Shown here: piece after piece, positions 1 through 10,923 of the stretch
How the letters are laid out: the number at the start of each line of letters is the position of its first letter
Numbering within the stretch: position 1 is the first letter of the stretch
Assembly: GCA_020744425.1 (NCBI GenBank)
Contig: JAGMUV010000006.1
Span: 1,054,001 to 1,118,000, forward strand
Origin: Dactylonectria macrodidyma
Lineage: Eukaryota > Ascomycota > Sordariomycetes > Hypocreales > Nectriaceae
DNA length: 64,000 bases
Reading direction: 5' to 3'
Position numbers and translations under genes: made by a program
Notes under the pieces: generated by a model
Seen by the model: the letters and a program-made list of their open reading frames with translations, nothing else
The model's database searches: none
Told to the model about the DNA's origin: nothing

Positions 1-1931
1 ATCTGGTATCAATCGAGAGGTTGAGTGGTTGGCCTGTGGTCGGAATGTCGGAACTGGAGAAACACTGGGGGGGGGGGGGAGTGGACTGCCGGGGGTTCTA
101 CGCTGAATCAGCGACTTGTAATCCAGTGCTTGGCCCACGCAAGTGGCAGTTCGAACTTCGCACCACTCAGAAAGTGGATTAAGACTTCAAGGTGGATTTC
201 CAACACGCGCGCGCGATGGGACCGACGACATATTCCACACTAACAATAGGATTCCCAACCAACGTACCTTCTTACCAAGGCGTTCCTAGATGCCAGTCCA
301 AGCGGGTGGCCGGCACAGCCCATGATACTCGATGATACCGTTTGAGCGACGGACCGCCTATTACTGCCGGGCCCCGGAGCCATAATAGATGCATCGCACC
401 AGGCTGGCACCGTCTCGCACGTGCGTGCCGGGGACCGATAACGAGAGTGACAGCGAGCGAAGGTGAAAGAGAGCGGGGAAGTGAGGGGGGAACAGCGGTC
501 TACTATGTACAGAGGGGATGCGTACAGGCTATGAATTGGCGTTGGTTGTCGATGGTCGGATGGATGGGGCCATTTTGAGGCGGAGTGGGGGGTATTGATG
601 GAAGGGTTCTGATCAACCTCTTGGACTGGTCTTGAGAGAGAGGCGGTGGGAAGATGGAGGCATCTGGAACATGAGCTACGGCAGTGGTAGGGGCATTGCG
701 TTGCTGCGTACGATAACATTCGGAGAGTATGGTGGTTCAAGCTGATATGTGTGCCGTGGTTAGTAGTTGAGGTGCCGAAGTGACTATTGTTGGTGAACGA
801 GGAGTCGGCGATGGTGTTGCCTGAGGGAATTAGGGCAGACGACGGGTTCCTCCCCCGGCGATGAGAGTTCCAGAGAACCAATTCGTAAATACGGAACATT
901 GCGAACACGAATTGACAGCAACTATCGTCGTATCCCGCCATCATGATGCCACATCATCGCATCGCAACCCAGAGTCTAGGGTAGTTTTCGAACCCAGGCG
1001 GGCCAACCATGGCATGGCCGACAACTACCACGCATGGGAAAAAGCCGCCCCGCCAGGAACACGGACCCAGCCCGGCTTATTAATCCTGACGAAGCTTTTC
1101 TACACCTTTTGATGCGATGATGCGAGCTGCACTTAGGGATTGCGATTAAGGTTTTTGGCCGAGTTGTGAAGAGTTAGGACGAGGAACTAGCAGGCTTCTT
1201 AGGAATCTAGCTTAATGGCCTAGGGTGTCGGACTGAGGAGGGGGATGGATGAACGGAAAGGAAGGTGAAACATGAGTGTGTGCCTTTCTGTCTCTGAAGC
1301 TCTCTGCTCGGCCCTGTGGGGCTAACCGCGCGCGACTGATGCAATCAGACCCCTCGATGGCCTCCATTTCCGGCAATATCCCGTCACATTTGTCAGTCAT
1401 GAGTGGCCAGGCTGAAGAAACCTTGCCGGTTCCAGTTTCGAGGACCTTCCTTGGGGAACCGAGTGGTGGGGGGGGGAACCCAGCTGGCGGTGCGGGCGCG
1501 GAAACCGGAGCAGGCGAGACAGGCAGGGAAAGAGACGTTCCGTTGGTCTGGCGGTGGGGCCGGAGTAAAAAAAAAGGGAAAAAGAGGGTCCCCCGGAGGT
1601 TGCCCCACTCATGATTCTGCTGATACAGCGCTGAGAAACCAAGACGAAGAGGGGGTCAACCATGCGAGAAACGATCGGGATGGGTTGGGTTGCGGCTCGA
1701 CACCGAGTAATGGAATGGATCCGGATATAGAGAGGGGAGTGGCAGGGAGTGGGTTTGCGGTAAAGTAGTTGTTATAAAGCTTGCTAGATTCCCTCCTAAA
1801 GTTGCTACTCCCACTTACACACTCAACACACACACACACAACACACTCTTACAACTTCCACTACTATACACTACAAGCAACACCTTCTCCCCCTTCCCCA
1901 CCAAACCAACCAACACCAAACAACCTTCACA
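1..1931. other. Gene-free stretch upstream of the nitroreductase gene
   Basis: No convincing coding region was found. Several open frames occur on both strands, the longest 234 codons on the minus strand at 240-944, but they are rich in Ser/Pro/His/Arg, show no family motif and have no splice logic. A poly-G run lies near position 67-79 and another G-rich run near 1467-1476. The last 160 bases form the promoter and CA-rich 5' leader of the nitroreductase gene. Confidence 0.6.
1773..1778 (+). promoter_or_regulatory. TATA box of the nitroreductase gene
   Basis: TATAAA lies 159 bases before the ATG at 1932. It is followed by a leader dominated by CA, CT and CCAACC runs and almost free of G, which is typical of strongly expressed fungal genes. 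The transcription start itself cannot be seen. Confidence 0.5.
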
Positions 1932-2549
1932 ATGGCTGCCAAGATCTCCGCCGATATTCTCATCCAGCTGGCCAAGGCCCGCCGCTCCTACTACCCTCTG
2001 ACTAAGGACCTGCCCATCAGCACATCCCGCATCACCCAGATCGTCAACGACGCCACGCTCCAGACGCCCTCGTCCTTCAACAGCCAGTCCAACCGCGTCG
2101 CCGTACTCTTCGGCGCCGAGCACGAGAAGCTCTGGGACATCACCGCCGACGCCCTCAAGCCCCTCGTCCCCGCCGACGGCTGGGCCGCCACCGAGCAGAA
2201 GATCGGCCTCTTCAAGGGCGCCGCCGGCACCGTCCTCTTCTTCGCCGACCAGACCGTCGTCGAGGACTTCCAGGCCAAGTTCGCCCCCTACGCCGACAAG
2301 TTCCCCCACTGGGCTGCCCAGAGCGCCGCCATCCAGGAGTACATCACCTGGACCGCCCTCGAGGCTGAGGGTCTCGGCGCCAACCTCCAGCACTACAACC
2401 CTCTGATCGACGCCAAGGTCGCCGAGACCTGGAAGATCCCCTCCACCTGGAAGCTCGATGCCCAGCTCGTCTTCGGCGGCAAGACTGGCGAGGCCGCCGA
2501 GAAGACCTTTGCTCCTCTCGAGGACCGCGTCAAGGTCTTCGGTGCTTAA
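1932..2549 (+). CDS. Frm2/Hbn1-type nitroreductase family protein
   Basis: Single-exon gene, 205 aa, start in the context TTCACAATGG. The sequence matches the fungal nitroreductase-like family of yeast Frm2 and Hbn1 (about 193 aa). The N-terminal half has a helix followed by the segment RRSYYPL, then SFNSQSNRVAVLFG and EHEKLWDI. The middle has FFADQTVVEDFQAKF, and the C-terminal part has QEYITWTALEAEGLGANLQH, typical of this FMN-binding fold. Known members are NAD(P)H-dependent flavoproteins linked to oxidative stress and lipid signalling; the substrate here cannot be told. No signal peptide or membrane segment is visible, so it is probably cytosolic. Codons end overwhelmingly in C or G, and with the TATA box and CA-rich leader this suggests high expression. 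It converges with the decarboxylase gene downstream, 464 bases away. Confidence 0.9.
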   Translation: MAAKISADILIQLAKARRSYYPLTKDLPISTSRITQIVNDATLQTPSSFNSQSNRVAVLFGAEHEKLWDITADALKPLVPADGWAATEQKIGLFKGAAGTVLFFADQTVVEDFQAKFAPYADKFPHWAAQSAAIQEYITWTALEAEGLGANLQHYNPLIDAKVAETWKIPSTWKLDAQLVFGGKTGEAAEKTFAPLEDRVKVFGA

Positions 2550-3013
2550 ATGACGAGAAGCGTCAAAAATATAGAATAACGAAACAACACTACACATCCT
2601 TACGATCAGATGACGAGTTCCGTCGTCTTTTCTCGGAATTAGAACCAATCTGCATTTGGGCGGAGTTAGACTAGCGAAGGAATTCCGGGTCATTGAGTCC
2701 TTGGAACTTATATATGAATACAAGACAAACATTGAACAACCAAGTTTCCCTCCTTGAAAGTGACATCGATAATCTGACAGTAACATCCATTTGGGCGAGA
2801 CAACGATACAGAACGATAAACTAACAGCATCATGGTAATACCGTAGCAGCACAGCAACACCAACAGTATCCTCCAACCGATTCAACCCTACAAATACACA
2901 ACGAAACAAAGATGTTGTCTTGTCTGAGTTCCCAAGAAGTGGTATTTCCTCCCCATTACTAAATATCCGCATCTATATGCACCGTGACTTCATATTGTAC
3001 AATGCACCTATTT
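2550..3013. other. Convergent 3' intergenic region
   Basis: 464 bases between the stop codons of two genes that face each other. It is moderately AT-rich and should hold both 3' ends. I see no coding or structured element in it. Confidence 0.6.
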
Positions 3014-4770
3014 TCAAGCCTCAATTACTCGTCCCAGAGCTTGGCCCATCTTGACCGTCTGTCCCTTCTCCACAGCCCACATCCATCCTTGGCGTTTGTT
3101 GTTCTCGTCTCGCTTTTCCGCGGGCGCCTCAAACACCAGCACAACCGTGCTGCCCAGCTGGAAACCACCCATCTCTTCACCCCTTCGTAGGGCGTGGCCT
3201 CGTAGAACAGGACTGGCACCCTCGTACGTTGCCTCAGAGAAGCCCAGATAGGGCTCGCCTCGCTTAGCAGCCTCCTCTGCTGCTCGGTCTGCAGCAGTGT
3301 CGGTCAACAGACTGTTGGTTCGCAGCTCCCGATCAAAGTTGATAATGATAGAACCAACGTTGGTCGCTCCAACTGGTACGTAGCTGAAGAAGCCCCATCG
3401 CCAGCGGCCCAAGAGAACAACTCGTTCGTTCAGGGTGAATAGACCGGGGAGGGTTCGCTGGAGGTATGGAGAGACACTGTACAGCTCGCCAGCAAAGTGA
3501 CGTCGTCGGTCGACGACCCAGTTGGTGGGCGAGTGGAAACGGTGGTAATCACCGGGAGCAAGGTAGATGACGGCATAGTACAAAGAGGTGTTCTTGGTGG
3601 GCGAAAGCATGTCGTACCAAGGTCGGTCTCCCAGAGCTAATTCAGCGCGGACTTCAGATTCGATGCGAGGCGACGCAGGGATTGACGCATCGGTGACTGA
3701 AGGGCCTCGCTTCGCATCGAGATTGCCAGAGAGGAGATCGGGGAGGGTGTAGGAGATGCCGTTGACCTTAGCAAAGTCTTCATCTTGTTTGACTAACTCC
3801 TCGTCACCCGAGAGCTCAGGGAGGATGCCGCTGGACTCCATCGAGGCTGCACCTGACGATCCGCCCGAGATGCTGGGGGTTGGCGTGTTCTTGCCGAGTA
3901 GAGCATCGATGCTGTATGTCATTCCCTTGACCTGTTCAATGTCACCGCCCTGAATCTGGCCGAACTGAAGGACCTTGCCGTCGGATGGGCACAGCAGGGT
4001 GTGGTTATCAGGGTCGAGAGGTCGGGCGCCGGGCTTGAGGGTACGATAGAAGAAGGAGGCGAGATTAGGATACACGTGAAGGTCGGGTTCGGCAACCTCG
4101 TCAAGGCTGTGTGGCGGTCAGTGGACTATCGTGGACGATGATGGTAAGGGGGGGAGCGCACTTGACGCCAAAGACCATGGAATAGAGCTTGAAGCCGGGA
4201 ACTCGTAGGTAGTAAGGAAGAGTCAGCTCATTGAACCTGCCCCAGAGCCGGGAGATGGCCTTGAGGGGCAGAGTCGACATGACCTGGACTTGCCTGCGGT
4301 GTGAGTTAGCATTGGCGTCTGGGGAGAGATAGGGGTTTCAGTGACAGTATTCATGGAGCAATTGCATACCATGGTCCGTCGGGGCGGATTTTAGGCCGTC
4401 TTTTGGGGCGTGTTCCGTCGCCGAAGCCATCGTCGATCTCGCGCTGCTTCTCCTGCTCCCTGGCGGAGACCTTGTAGAACTGTACGAGACCAAGGAAGCC
4501 GATGCCCAGACCGACAGGGATCTGATACCATTGGATCTTGGTGTTGCGCATGGCCTCGCCGAGGCGCTGAGAGAATCTTGGTCTCTTGCCTGAATTGGAG
4601 GCAAAGCTGCGAGTGGAGGCGGCTGAGGGCCGTGGCAGGCATCTCGATCGGGGGTTGTTCAGGACGGAGTGTCGAGAAGCGGCGGCGTAGTTGGAGCAGC
4701 GGCCGTGGATCGAGTAGCGGAACATGTGACTCCTGAGCTGGGTCGAGCCAGCGCCGAGGGTCGTGGCCAT
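3014..4770 (-). CDS. psd1: Phosphatidylserine decarboxylase, mitochondrial type (Psd1-like)
   Basis: Pyruvoyl-dependent enzyme converting phosphatidylserine to phosphatidylethanolamine at the inner mitochondrial membrane. Three exons: 4770-4370, 4293-4162 and 4106-3014, giving 541 aa. The start at 4770 sits in a perfect CCACCATGG context; an ATG at 4827 lies further up in the same frame but has a weaker context. The N-terminus is rich in Arg/Ser, like a mitochondrial presequence, followed by one hydrophobic segment (IPVGLGIGFLGLVQFY). Core motifs follow: VMSTLPLKAISRLWG, VNLDEV, YLAPGDYHRFHSP with the catalytic Asp/His region, and near the C-terminus GFQLGST. Family knowledge places self-cleavage between G496 and S497 of LGST, leaving a short alpha chain of about 45 aa. 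Both introns are short (76 and 55 nt); the first ends after a GCTAAC branch site. It is divergent from the HERP-like gene. Confidence 0.95.
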
Positions 4771-6141
4771 GGTGGCGGGCGGAGAGTCGGAGACTCGGGA
4801 TACGTCGGCGCGCACGCACTCACGCACTCACACGCTGCGATCAATGGCAAAGAGGCAGAAAGCCGACGATGGAGGCGAGAGATTGATGAGGGATGCCGAC
4901 ACGACTTTTTAGCTGTGATGTCGTCGTTGACGTCGAAGCTGGTTTGATGTTGGCAGGTGCCAATGGGCTGGATTGCGGCTGTTAGCCAGTGAGCCACTAA
5001 AAGCCTGCTTGTGGCGGCGGGCGGGAGGGCGGGCTGACTGGCTGTCCCGCATTTTCGGGAGTAAAAGGCGCCGATATTCCGAAGGCAAGTTGTGGATGGT
5101 GGATGGGCGGGACGTCCGTATGAAGCCGGGGAATGTGACAAATTGCCACCGCCGTGGAGAAGAGAAGGATGGAAGCTGCGACACTGCAACGCTAAAGGCC
5201 CAGCGTAATGGACAGCCAATGGCAGCGGCAGTGCCCGGTGACAGAGGCCCAACCAAGAACCGGACTGGATTCGGTACCTACTAAAGGAACAGACCAGGAC
5301 GGAAGTACTACGTATGATACCTTGGATTCTGACACGATCCAGCCCTGAAGCCTGACGTGATGGAGGCATGATGGAGGATAAGACGGAGATAGGAATCCAG
5401 AATACGAATACTATGCAGTTGGACAGTCTGTGTGAACACCCCCACTGTCGCAGCAGCACATCCTTCCCGTCGGAAGTTGACCCCAGCAAGACAGCGATAC
5501 GTACCGACACCGCAACTGCAAGTGCAGCACTGGCAGCCTGAGTGTCCGCACAGGGCATTAGTGCCACCTGGGTACCTGGCGGACCGTACCCGGCGTCGCA
5601 GGCTCCCCAAACGGGCCCAAAGAGGCCACTTCTGACATTGTCTCGGCCTGGTTGTTGGCCTGGTTGTTGACTGGGGGCCGATCAAGCTCGACTGAGGTGT
5701 TCGTTCGCCTGCTCTCTACTCCGACTCTTCCTCTCCTTCACCACTCCGTCGCCGCTTCGCCCTCGTCAGGCGACCCAGACCAGCACTGGAGGGAATCCAT
5801 TCCTTGCCTTGCGTGCACATGTTCTTGTTTCAGCCCTATTGCCATTCTTCTTCCTCCTTCCTTGATTGCGATCCCGACGGGATAGGCGCACACGCACACC
5901 CACCGCCCCCAGCAACCAACAGTTTCCAGCGTTACTAATAAGACGTGAAAGGCAGTCGGTGCTTTTTCCCACACAGCAAAACCTCGCCGCACATCGACAA
6001 CGACAACACCATTCTCTCCCTCGAATAAACTGCTGTCTCACCTCGCCTCGACTCTCCTTTGCTTCTCCCGCACGATCCCGGGCCTACCCCCTCCGGCTTC
6101 TGGTGTCAACGGTGTCGTGGCATGCCAGTAGCTTGCCCATC
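4771..6141. promoter_or_regulatory. Divergent intergenic region, psd1 / HERP-like gene
   Basis: 1,371 bases between two genes that point away from each other, so both promoters must lie here. The right half is rich in pyrimidines on the plus strand, fitting a leader for the HERP-like gene. From 5866 the plus strand is open in the same frame as the HERP-like start, so an N-terminally longer product is formally possible. No TATA box or named operator could be assigned. Confidence 0.5.
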
Positions 6142-8430
6142 ATGGCCTCCGAGCCCGCCAGCTCTCGTTCGGACAACAGCTCTCCCGGCTCTCCCGACCA
6201 GCTCACCGTCAATCTCCAAGTCGTGTCACCTTCAGTTGGTGTCAACCGGCCTTTGATGTTTCCTGGTCTTGCTGCCACTACCACTGTCAAAGAGCTTAAA
6301 CAAAAGATCCGCGAGACCCTGCCGCTGCGACCTGCCGACGAGAACCAGCGATTGATTCACCGTGGCCGCGCAATCGTTCGCGAGACTGACACCTTACTCA
6401 CCATCTTCGGCGTCGAAGTGGTAAGCTTCCCTTTTCCTTTTTACACCTCTTCGCCGTCTCTCTGGCCGTGTATCTCCTTTTACTAACGTATGTCTGCTCC
6501 ATTGCAGCTTCGTACTCCCGATCAACAGACTATCCATCTCGTCATTCGCGACACCCACGACTCCCATCCCGCTCCCCAAGCCGCCGCTCCCGCTCCCAAT
6601 CCAACTGTCCCAGTCCAGCCTGCCAATGTTCCTCACCAGCATGCTCATCATCACCATCCCTTCGCAAACTTCGCGACTGGGATGCAGCAGACCCCAGGAC
6701 TGCGGAGAGTCCAACTACCCACAGCAGGGACGAATCCATTCACGATTCCACGCGTGCCGTCACCTTCTCCCCACCACACGCCGGAGCAAGCTGCTGCTTT
6801 CCAACACCAGCACCAGAACATGACGCAGTGGCTGAATCACATCCAGCGTGAAGCTATGGCTAGAGCGGTCGCCCAGAACCAGCGCCAGCGTGCTCAGATG
6901 GGCATGCGTGGCGTTGGCGACACCGCTGGCTACGCAGTGCACAATGGCGGCGACAACACCGGCCGAGCAAGCCCAGCTTCTAGCCACAATCCCTTCCGTG
7001 AGCACGTCGGGCCTAATGCACACACTCATCAATTCGAGACTGCTACGCGGGGCACCCCACCTACCACTTCTAATGGCATGACCCCAGCTGAAGTTCAGGG
7101 CATTCTTCGAGGGGCGGATGCCAATCAAGCTACCCTTGCCATGACGACTGCTATGCAGAGAAGCACTTCCAACAACTCGATACAGAATCGGTCCTTCGCA
7201 CAGCCCGGAGTTACTACCTCAATCCATACCGGGCCCAGCTCTACGGTTGCTAGCCGGGGGACTACTCCTGACCCTGCATTAGCTCGTCAGGCTGGTGCAG
7301 CAAGCAATGACACCGCACGACAAGGCCCCCAAGTTTACATACTGTCTTCCCCAGACGGGCCTCGAGCACTGCTCTTCAATAACTCAGGCTCTGACACGTA
7401 CTATACTCCACGACTGAGAGCTCAGCCGAGCTTTCCTCAACTCAGACACTCTCATCCATCGGCGTTAGGCAATTTGATTTATGAGACCCAAGGGCAGATC
7501 CGGAGCAGGCAGCATCATCACCACCACCATCATCACCACAGAGCGCCGCCTCGTCAAGCCCAGCAACAGCAGGCTCAGGTCCAGCACCAGGTGCAGCCGC
7601 AGCCGCAGCCCCCGTACCAGCCACTGCAGCAGAACCCACCACAACCACCACAGCCTGAGCAAATACTCCCGGACCAAGCCAATAATGAGGTCCAGCTTCA
7701 AGCCCAGAACCAACCTATTGCTCCGCTGATGCACCATGGAAACCCACCAGTGGCGGCTATTCCTCCTTTGCTGATGCAGCTATGGCCACAAATCTGGCTG
7801 CTGTTCCGCCTGGCTCTCTTTGTGTGGTTTTTCACGAACCCCAACGCAAGTTGGTCGAGGTGGTTTACCATTATCTGCATCGCTTTCTTCATCTTCATCC
7901 TGAGCACTGGGGTGTTGAATGGCATCCCTGAGCACATCTGGCGACCTCTAGGACGGCATCTTGAGAACTTGATCCCTATGGACCCGCGCGCTGCCCAGCG
8001 GGCTGGACAGCACCAAGAAAATGGTGGACAGAGAGAGAACGGCCGACCAGACCCGGCCGACATGGCGGCGAGATTGATTGCAGAGAATCGAGGCCCAGAT
8101 GGTTGGCTCATGGCGCAGATAAGGCGGCTCGAGAGGGCGGGACTTCTGTTCCTGGCCAGCATTGCGCCGGGAGTGGCTGAGAGACACATTGCGAACCTGG
8201 AGGCGACGGCGCGAGCTGAGCGACAGCGTAGAGAAGCTGAGGCAGCAGCCGCGCAGGCGAACGCTGAAAATGGTGGTGAGAACAACCAGAGTGGTGAAAA
8301 CGGTGATAATGAGGAGGAGCAGAACGACGGGCAAGACGTGCAAGATCAACCACAACCCCAGCCCGGACAGATGGGACAGGATAACAATGTTGCTGACGTT
8401 CCAGCAAGGGAGCAGCTTATTGCAGTCTAA
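6142..8430 (+). CDS. HERP/Usa1-like ER membrane protein with ubiquitin-like domain
   Basis: Two exons, 6142-6420 and 6508-8430, joined in phase 0; 733 aa. The 87-nt intron has GTAAGC, a TACTAAC branch site and TTGCAG. Residues about 19-107 form a ubiquitin-like domain split by the intron (VKELKQKI, ENQRLIHRGRAI, DTLLTIFGVEV, then TIHLVIRD). A long disordered middle follows, with nine consecutive His from about residue 429 and then a Gln/Pro tract. Two closely spaced membrane segments lie at about 518-536 and 545-563, separated by a short polar turn, and the C-terminus is Gln/Asn/Glu-rich. An N-terminal ubiquitin-like domain plus a hairpin of two membrane helices is the layout of mammalian HERP and yeast Usa1, scaffolds of the Hrd1 ERAD ubiquitin ligase. 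ERAD scaffolding is therefore inferred. The Gln/His tracts are unusually long and may vary between strains. Confidence 0.8.
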
Positions 8431-9297
8431 ATATTTGCATCTGAGCGAAGGAGCGATTTTAGGAGATATGTAACAACGAATGGACTCGACGAGACGCGAG
8501 ATGAAGCTGAAAAAGGATACGGCGACTCTGCTACGGCAAGCGTCGGATGGAATCTAACGGGGAGTTGGGTGTTTATAATTTCAGGAGGATATTATCTTTC
8601 TTGACAAGAAGCCTCCCTCAGAAGGGAGGCGGGCGCAGGCCCTTGTATCCGTTGCTGCAATGAGATGCGACGAGGTTGTTTGCTGGTTTTGAAGATTTGA
8701 ACAATCAATCGTGTGCCCAACTTAGAGATTGCAACGAGTGAAAGTGCCTATAAAGTCGTTGCAGTGTATCCTGCAATCTGTACTGCGCATGATATGTGGG
8801 CTTAAGAGTAGCACATTTGTGTTTGTTGTACTGATGACGAGAATTGACCAGTAGAGACATGCAGGAATACGCATGATAATTGTCGACGACTTGGATGGAA
8901 GTATCTAGACTACAGGCTGAAATTGAAATTGTTCAGCAGCAAAACTCACACGGCTTTGTGAAGTGGATGATGCCATTCGTCGTGGTCATGGGTGCCTTTA
9001 ACCCTTCCCTTATCTTATCGGTGGCGAGGTGGGCGGTGGCGGATGATATCAGACCGATCGATGCTGGCCAAAGCTCTCTTGCATGCCAGAGCTCCCAGTA
9101 CCAAACACGATCCTCTCCTCTCCCTCCACGCTTGAGCCTCAATCGCTGTAGAAACAGGCTCGCTCGCTGCCATATCGACTTGCTATCCCATCCGGACACC
9201 GTTCATTTGATCTTTAGGACCACATTTGCCTCTTGGTGAGCTGTAGCCTTGAGAAACTCTAGTGCCTGGCAACTCCCGCAGCCCGCCGCAAATCATC
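8431..9297. other. Gene-free spacer before the UCH37-type gene
   Basis: 867 bases between two genes on the same strand. The first part is the AT-richer 3' flank of the HERP-like gene, with a GC-rich inverted repeat GCCTCCCTCAGAAGGGAGGC around 8611-8630 that could fold into a hairpin. The remainder is promoter. No coding signal. Confidence 0.5.
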
Positions 9298-10390
9298 ATG
9301 AGTGGCGGATGGAACACCAGTATGAGCACTCCTCTCCTCCACCCATGTTCCATGTTGGCCGTTTCTTTCTGTTGCTGACTCGGACCCCTTTTGAATAGTT
9401 GAATCTGACGCAGTATGAACCACCCTCTGTAACCCTCGTCCGAACCTAACCCCCCCTCGCAAGGGCGTCTTTACCTCCCTGGTAGAAAACCTCGGCGTCA
9501 AAGATGTGCAGTTCGAAGAGCTCCTGACGCTCGACCCGGCGGAGCTCCTGACGCTGCAGCCCGTGTACGGCGTCATATTCCTCTTCAAGTACCCGACGGA
9601 CCAGCCCTACGCGACACCCGAGGGCCCCCGCGACGGCGCCTTCGACCAGGCGGCTTCGGAGGACATCTTCTTCGCGGCGCAGACGATCCAGAACGCCTGC
9701 GCCACCCAGGCCCTGCTCAGCGTGCTCCTCAACAAGACGCCCGACGTTGAGGTCGGCGAGCAGCTGCGCGACTTTCGCGAGTTCACCATGGTCCTGCCGC
9801 CCGAGTTCCGCGGCGAGGCGCTGAGCAACTCGGACCTCATCCGCGAGGTGCACAACAGCTTCGCCCGCAGCAGCCCCTTTGTCGACGAGACGCAGAAGAC
9901 GGGCGAGGCCGAAGACGCCTTCCACTTCATCGCCTACACCCATATTAACGGCACGCTGTACGAGCTCGACGGCCTGCAGCCCGCGCCAATCACCCACGGG
10001 TCCTGCGACGCCGACTCGTTCCCCGCGCGCGTCGTCGACGTCCTGCAGCGCCGGGTTGCCCGCTACGATGCCACCGAGATCCGTTTCAACCTGCTAGCAA
10101 TGTGCCGCGACCTGCGCCAGCGCGCCCGCGACTTTGGCGACCTGGACCTGCTGGACCGCGAGGAGCGCAAGCGCCGCGACTGGCAGTTTGAGAATGCCCT
10201 GCGCAGGCACAACTTTGTCGGCTTCGCCGGTGAGGTGCTCAAGGGCGTCGTTAAGGACCGTCTGGCCAAGGGCGGCGATGAGGCCGTCGACACCTGGGTC
10301 AAGGAGAGCCTGGAACGGAGGAAAGCCGCCGAACAGTCGCTGCGCAGAGGAGGCGGAGGCGGAGATGGCGATGTGGACATGGATGCATAG
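9298..10390 (+). CDS. uch2: Ubiquitin C-terminal hydrolase, UCH37/UCHL5 type
   Basis: Peptidase C12 deubiquitinase; family members associate with the 26S proteasome and in animals also with INO80. Three exons: 9298-9319 (22 nt), a 14-nt microexon 9399-9412 and 9464-10390, giving 320 aa (human UCHL5 is 329). The splice model rebuilds the conserved N-terminus MSGGWNTIESDAGVFTSLVE. Catalytic residues are all present: oxyanion Gln85 (in TIQNACA), nucleophile Cys91, His166 (in DAFHFIAY) and Asp181 (in ELDGLQ). The C-terminal extension has the segment RRHNFVGFAGEVLKGVVKD followed by charged residues, matching the ULD-type tail that binds the proteasome receptor Rpn13/ADRM1. The last residues are a Gly/Asp-rich tail. 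Strong C/G third-position bias. A polyadenylation-like AATAAA follows near 10487. The symbol follows fission yeast uch2. Confidence 0.93.
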
Positions 10391-10923
10391 ACTAGATAAG
10401 GCTGGCTGTCATGAGCAATAGGCGGTGGCATGATGAGGATGATGGTGTACAATCACGAGATACCCTCTACTGCCGACGACGGCATAAATAAACTTGTTTT
10501 TGCGTGACTTCTGTCCTAGTTCTATTTGACATGAAATTTCCATTATCTCTCTCTGACATGTTAAGCGCAAACAAAACTACTGCCAGTCTGCAATGCATCC
10601 ATAAAAAGGTACTGGCCATAAGGCGGTCCCGAAGTGGACATGAAGGCGCAGACAGCATACTTCGCCGTTTCCGCATGTCAAATTCCTGTAATAGCAACTG
10701 ATCATCAAATATGCCTTCGTCGTCGTCAAAAATCGTCATTTCTCTCATTCATCCAACACAACCATGAATGTCCGTGTTACACCCAACACAGCGAATCGTG
10801 AAACCTCTCATCTGAATTATCGCCAGCCCAATGAGAGCTAGACTGCCCAAAATGAACTCGTAGCATCCAATGAATGGCTGAAGCGCCTTCCCCAAGAAAG
10901 CATATCACAGTGAGATAAACCAG
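10391..10923. other. Convergent 3' intergenic region
   Basis: 533 bases between the stop codons of the deubiquitinase and the purine permease. It contains the AATAAA near 10487 and AT-rich stretches, and nothing that looks coding. Confidence 0.55.

Noticed and set aside
100..170. tRNA-like segment with CTTGTAA loop and AGTTCGAAC B-box-like motif
   Set aside because: No matching acceptor, D or T stems could be drawn. At best a decayed tRNA.
240..944. 234-codon open frame on the minus strand
   Set aside because: Composition is Ser/His/Pro/Arg noise with no motif, no neighbouring exons and no codon bias like the real genes.
985..1040. Minus-strand GGTAGTT...GGGTTCGAA...AACTACC with a perfect 7-bp end pairing
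   Set aside because: Only about 50 bases between stem ends, too short for a nuclear tRNA, and no anticodon arm.
1815..2972. 385-codon frame on the minus strand
   Set aside because: Antisense shadow of the GC3-rich nitroreductase gene (Leu/Gly/Val/Asp-rich translation).
9399..9412. Reading the UCH37-type gene from an internal GTG at 9506
   Set aside because: It would lose the conserved N-terminus that the two tiny upstream exons supply in frame.
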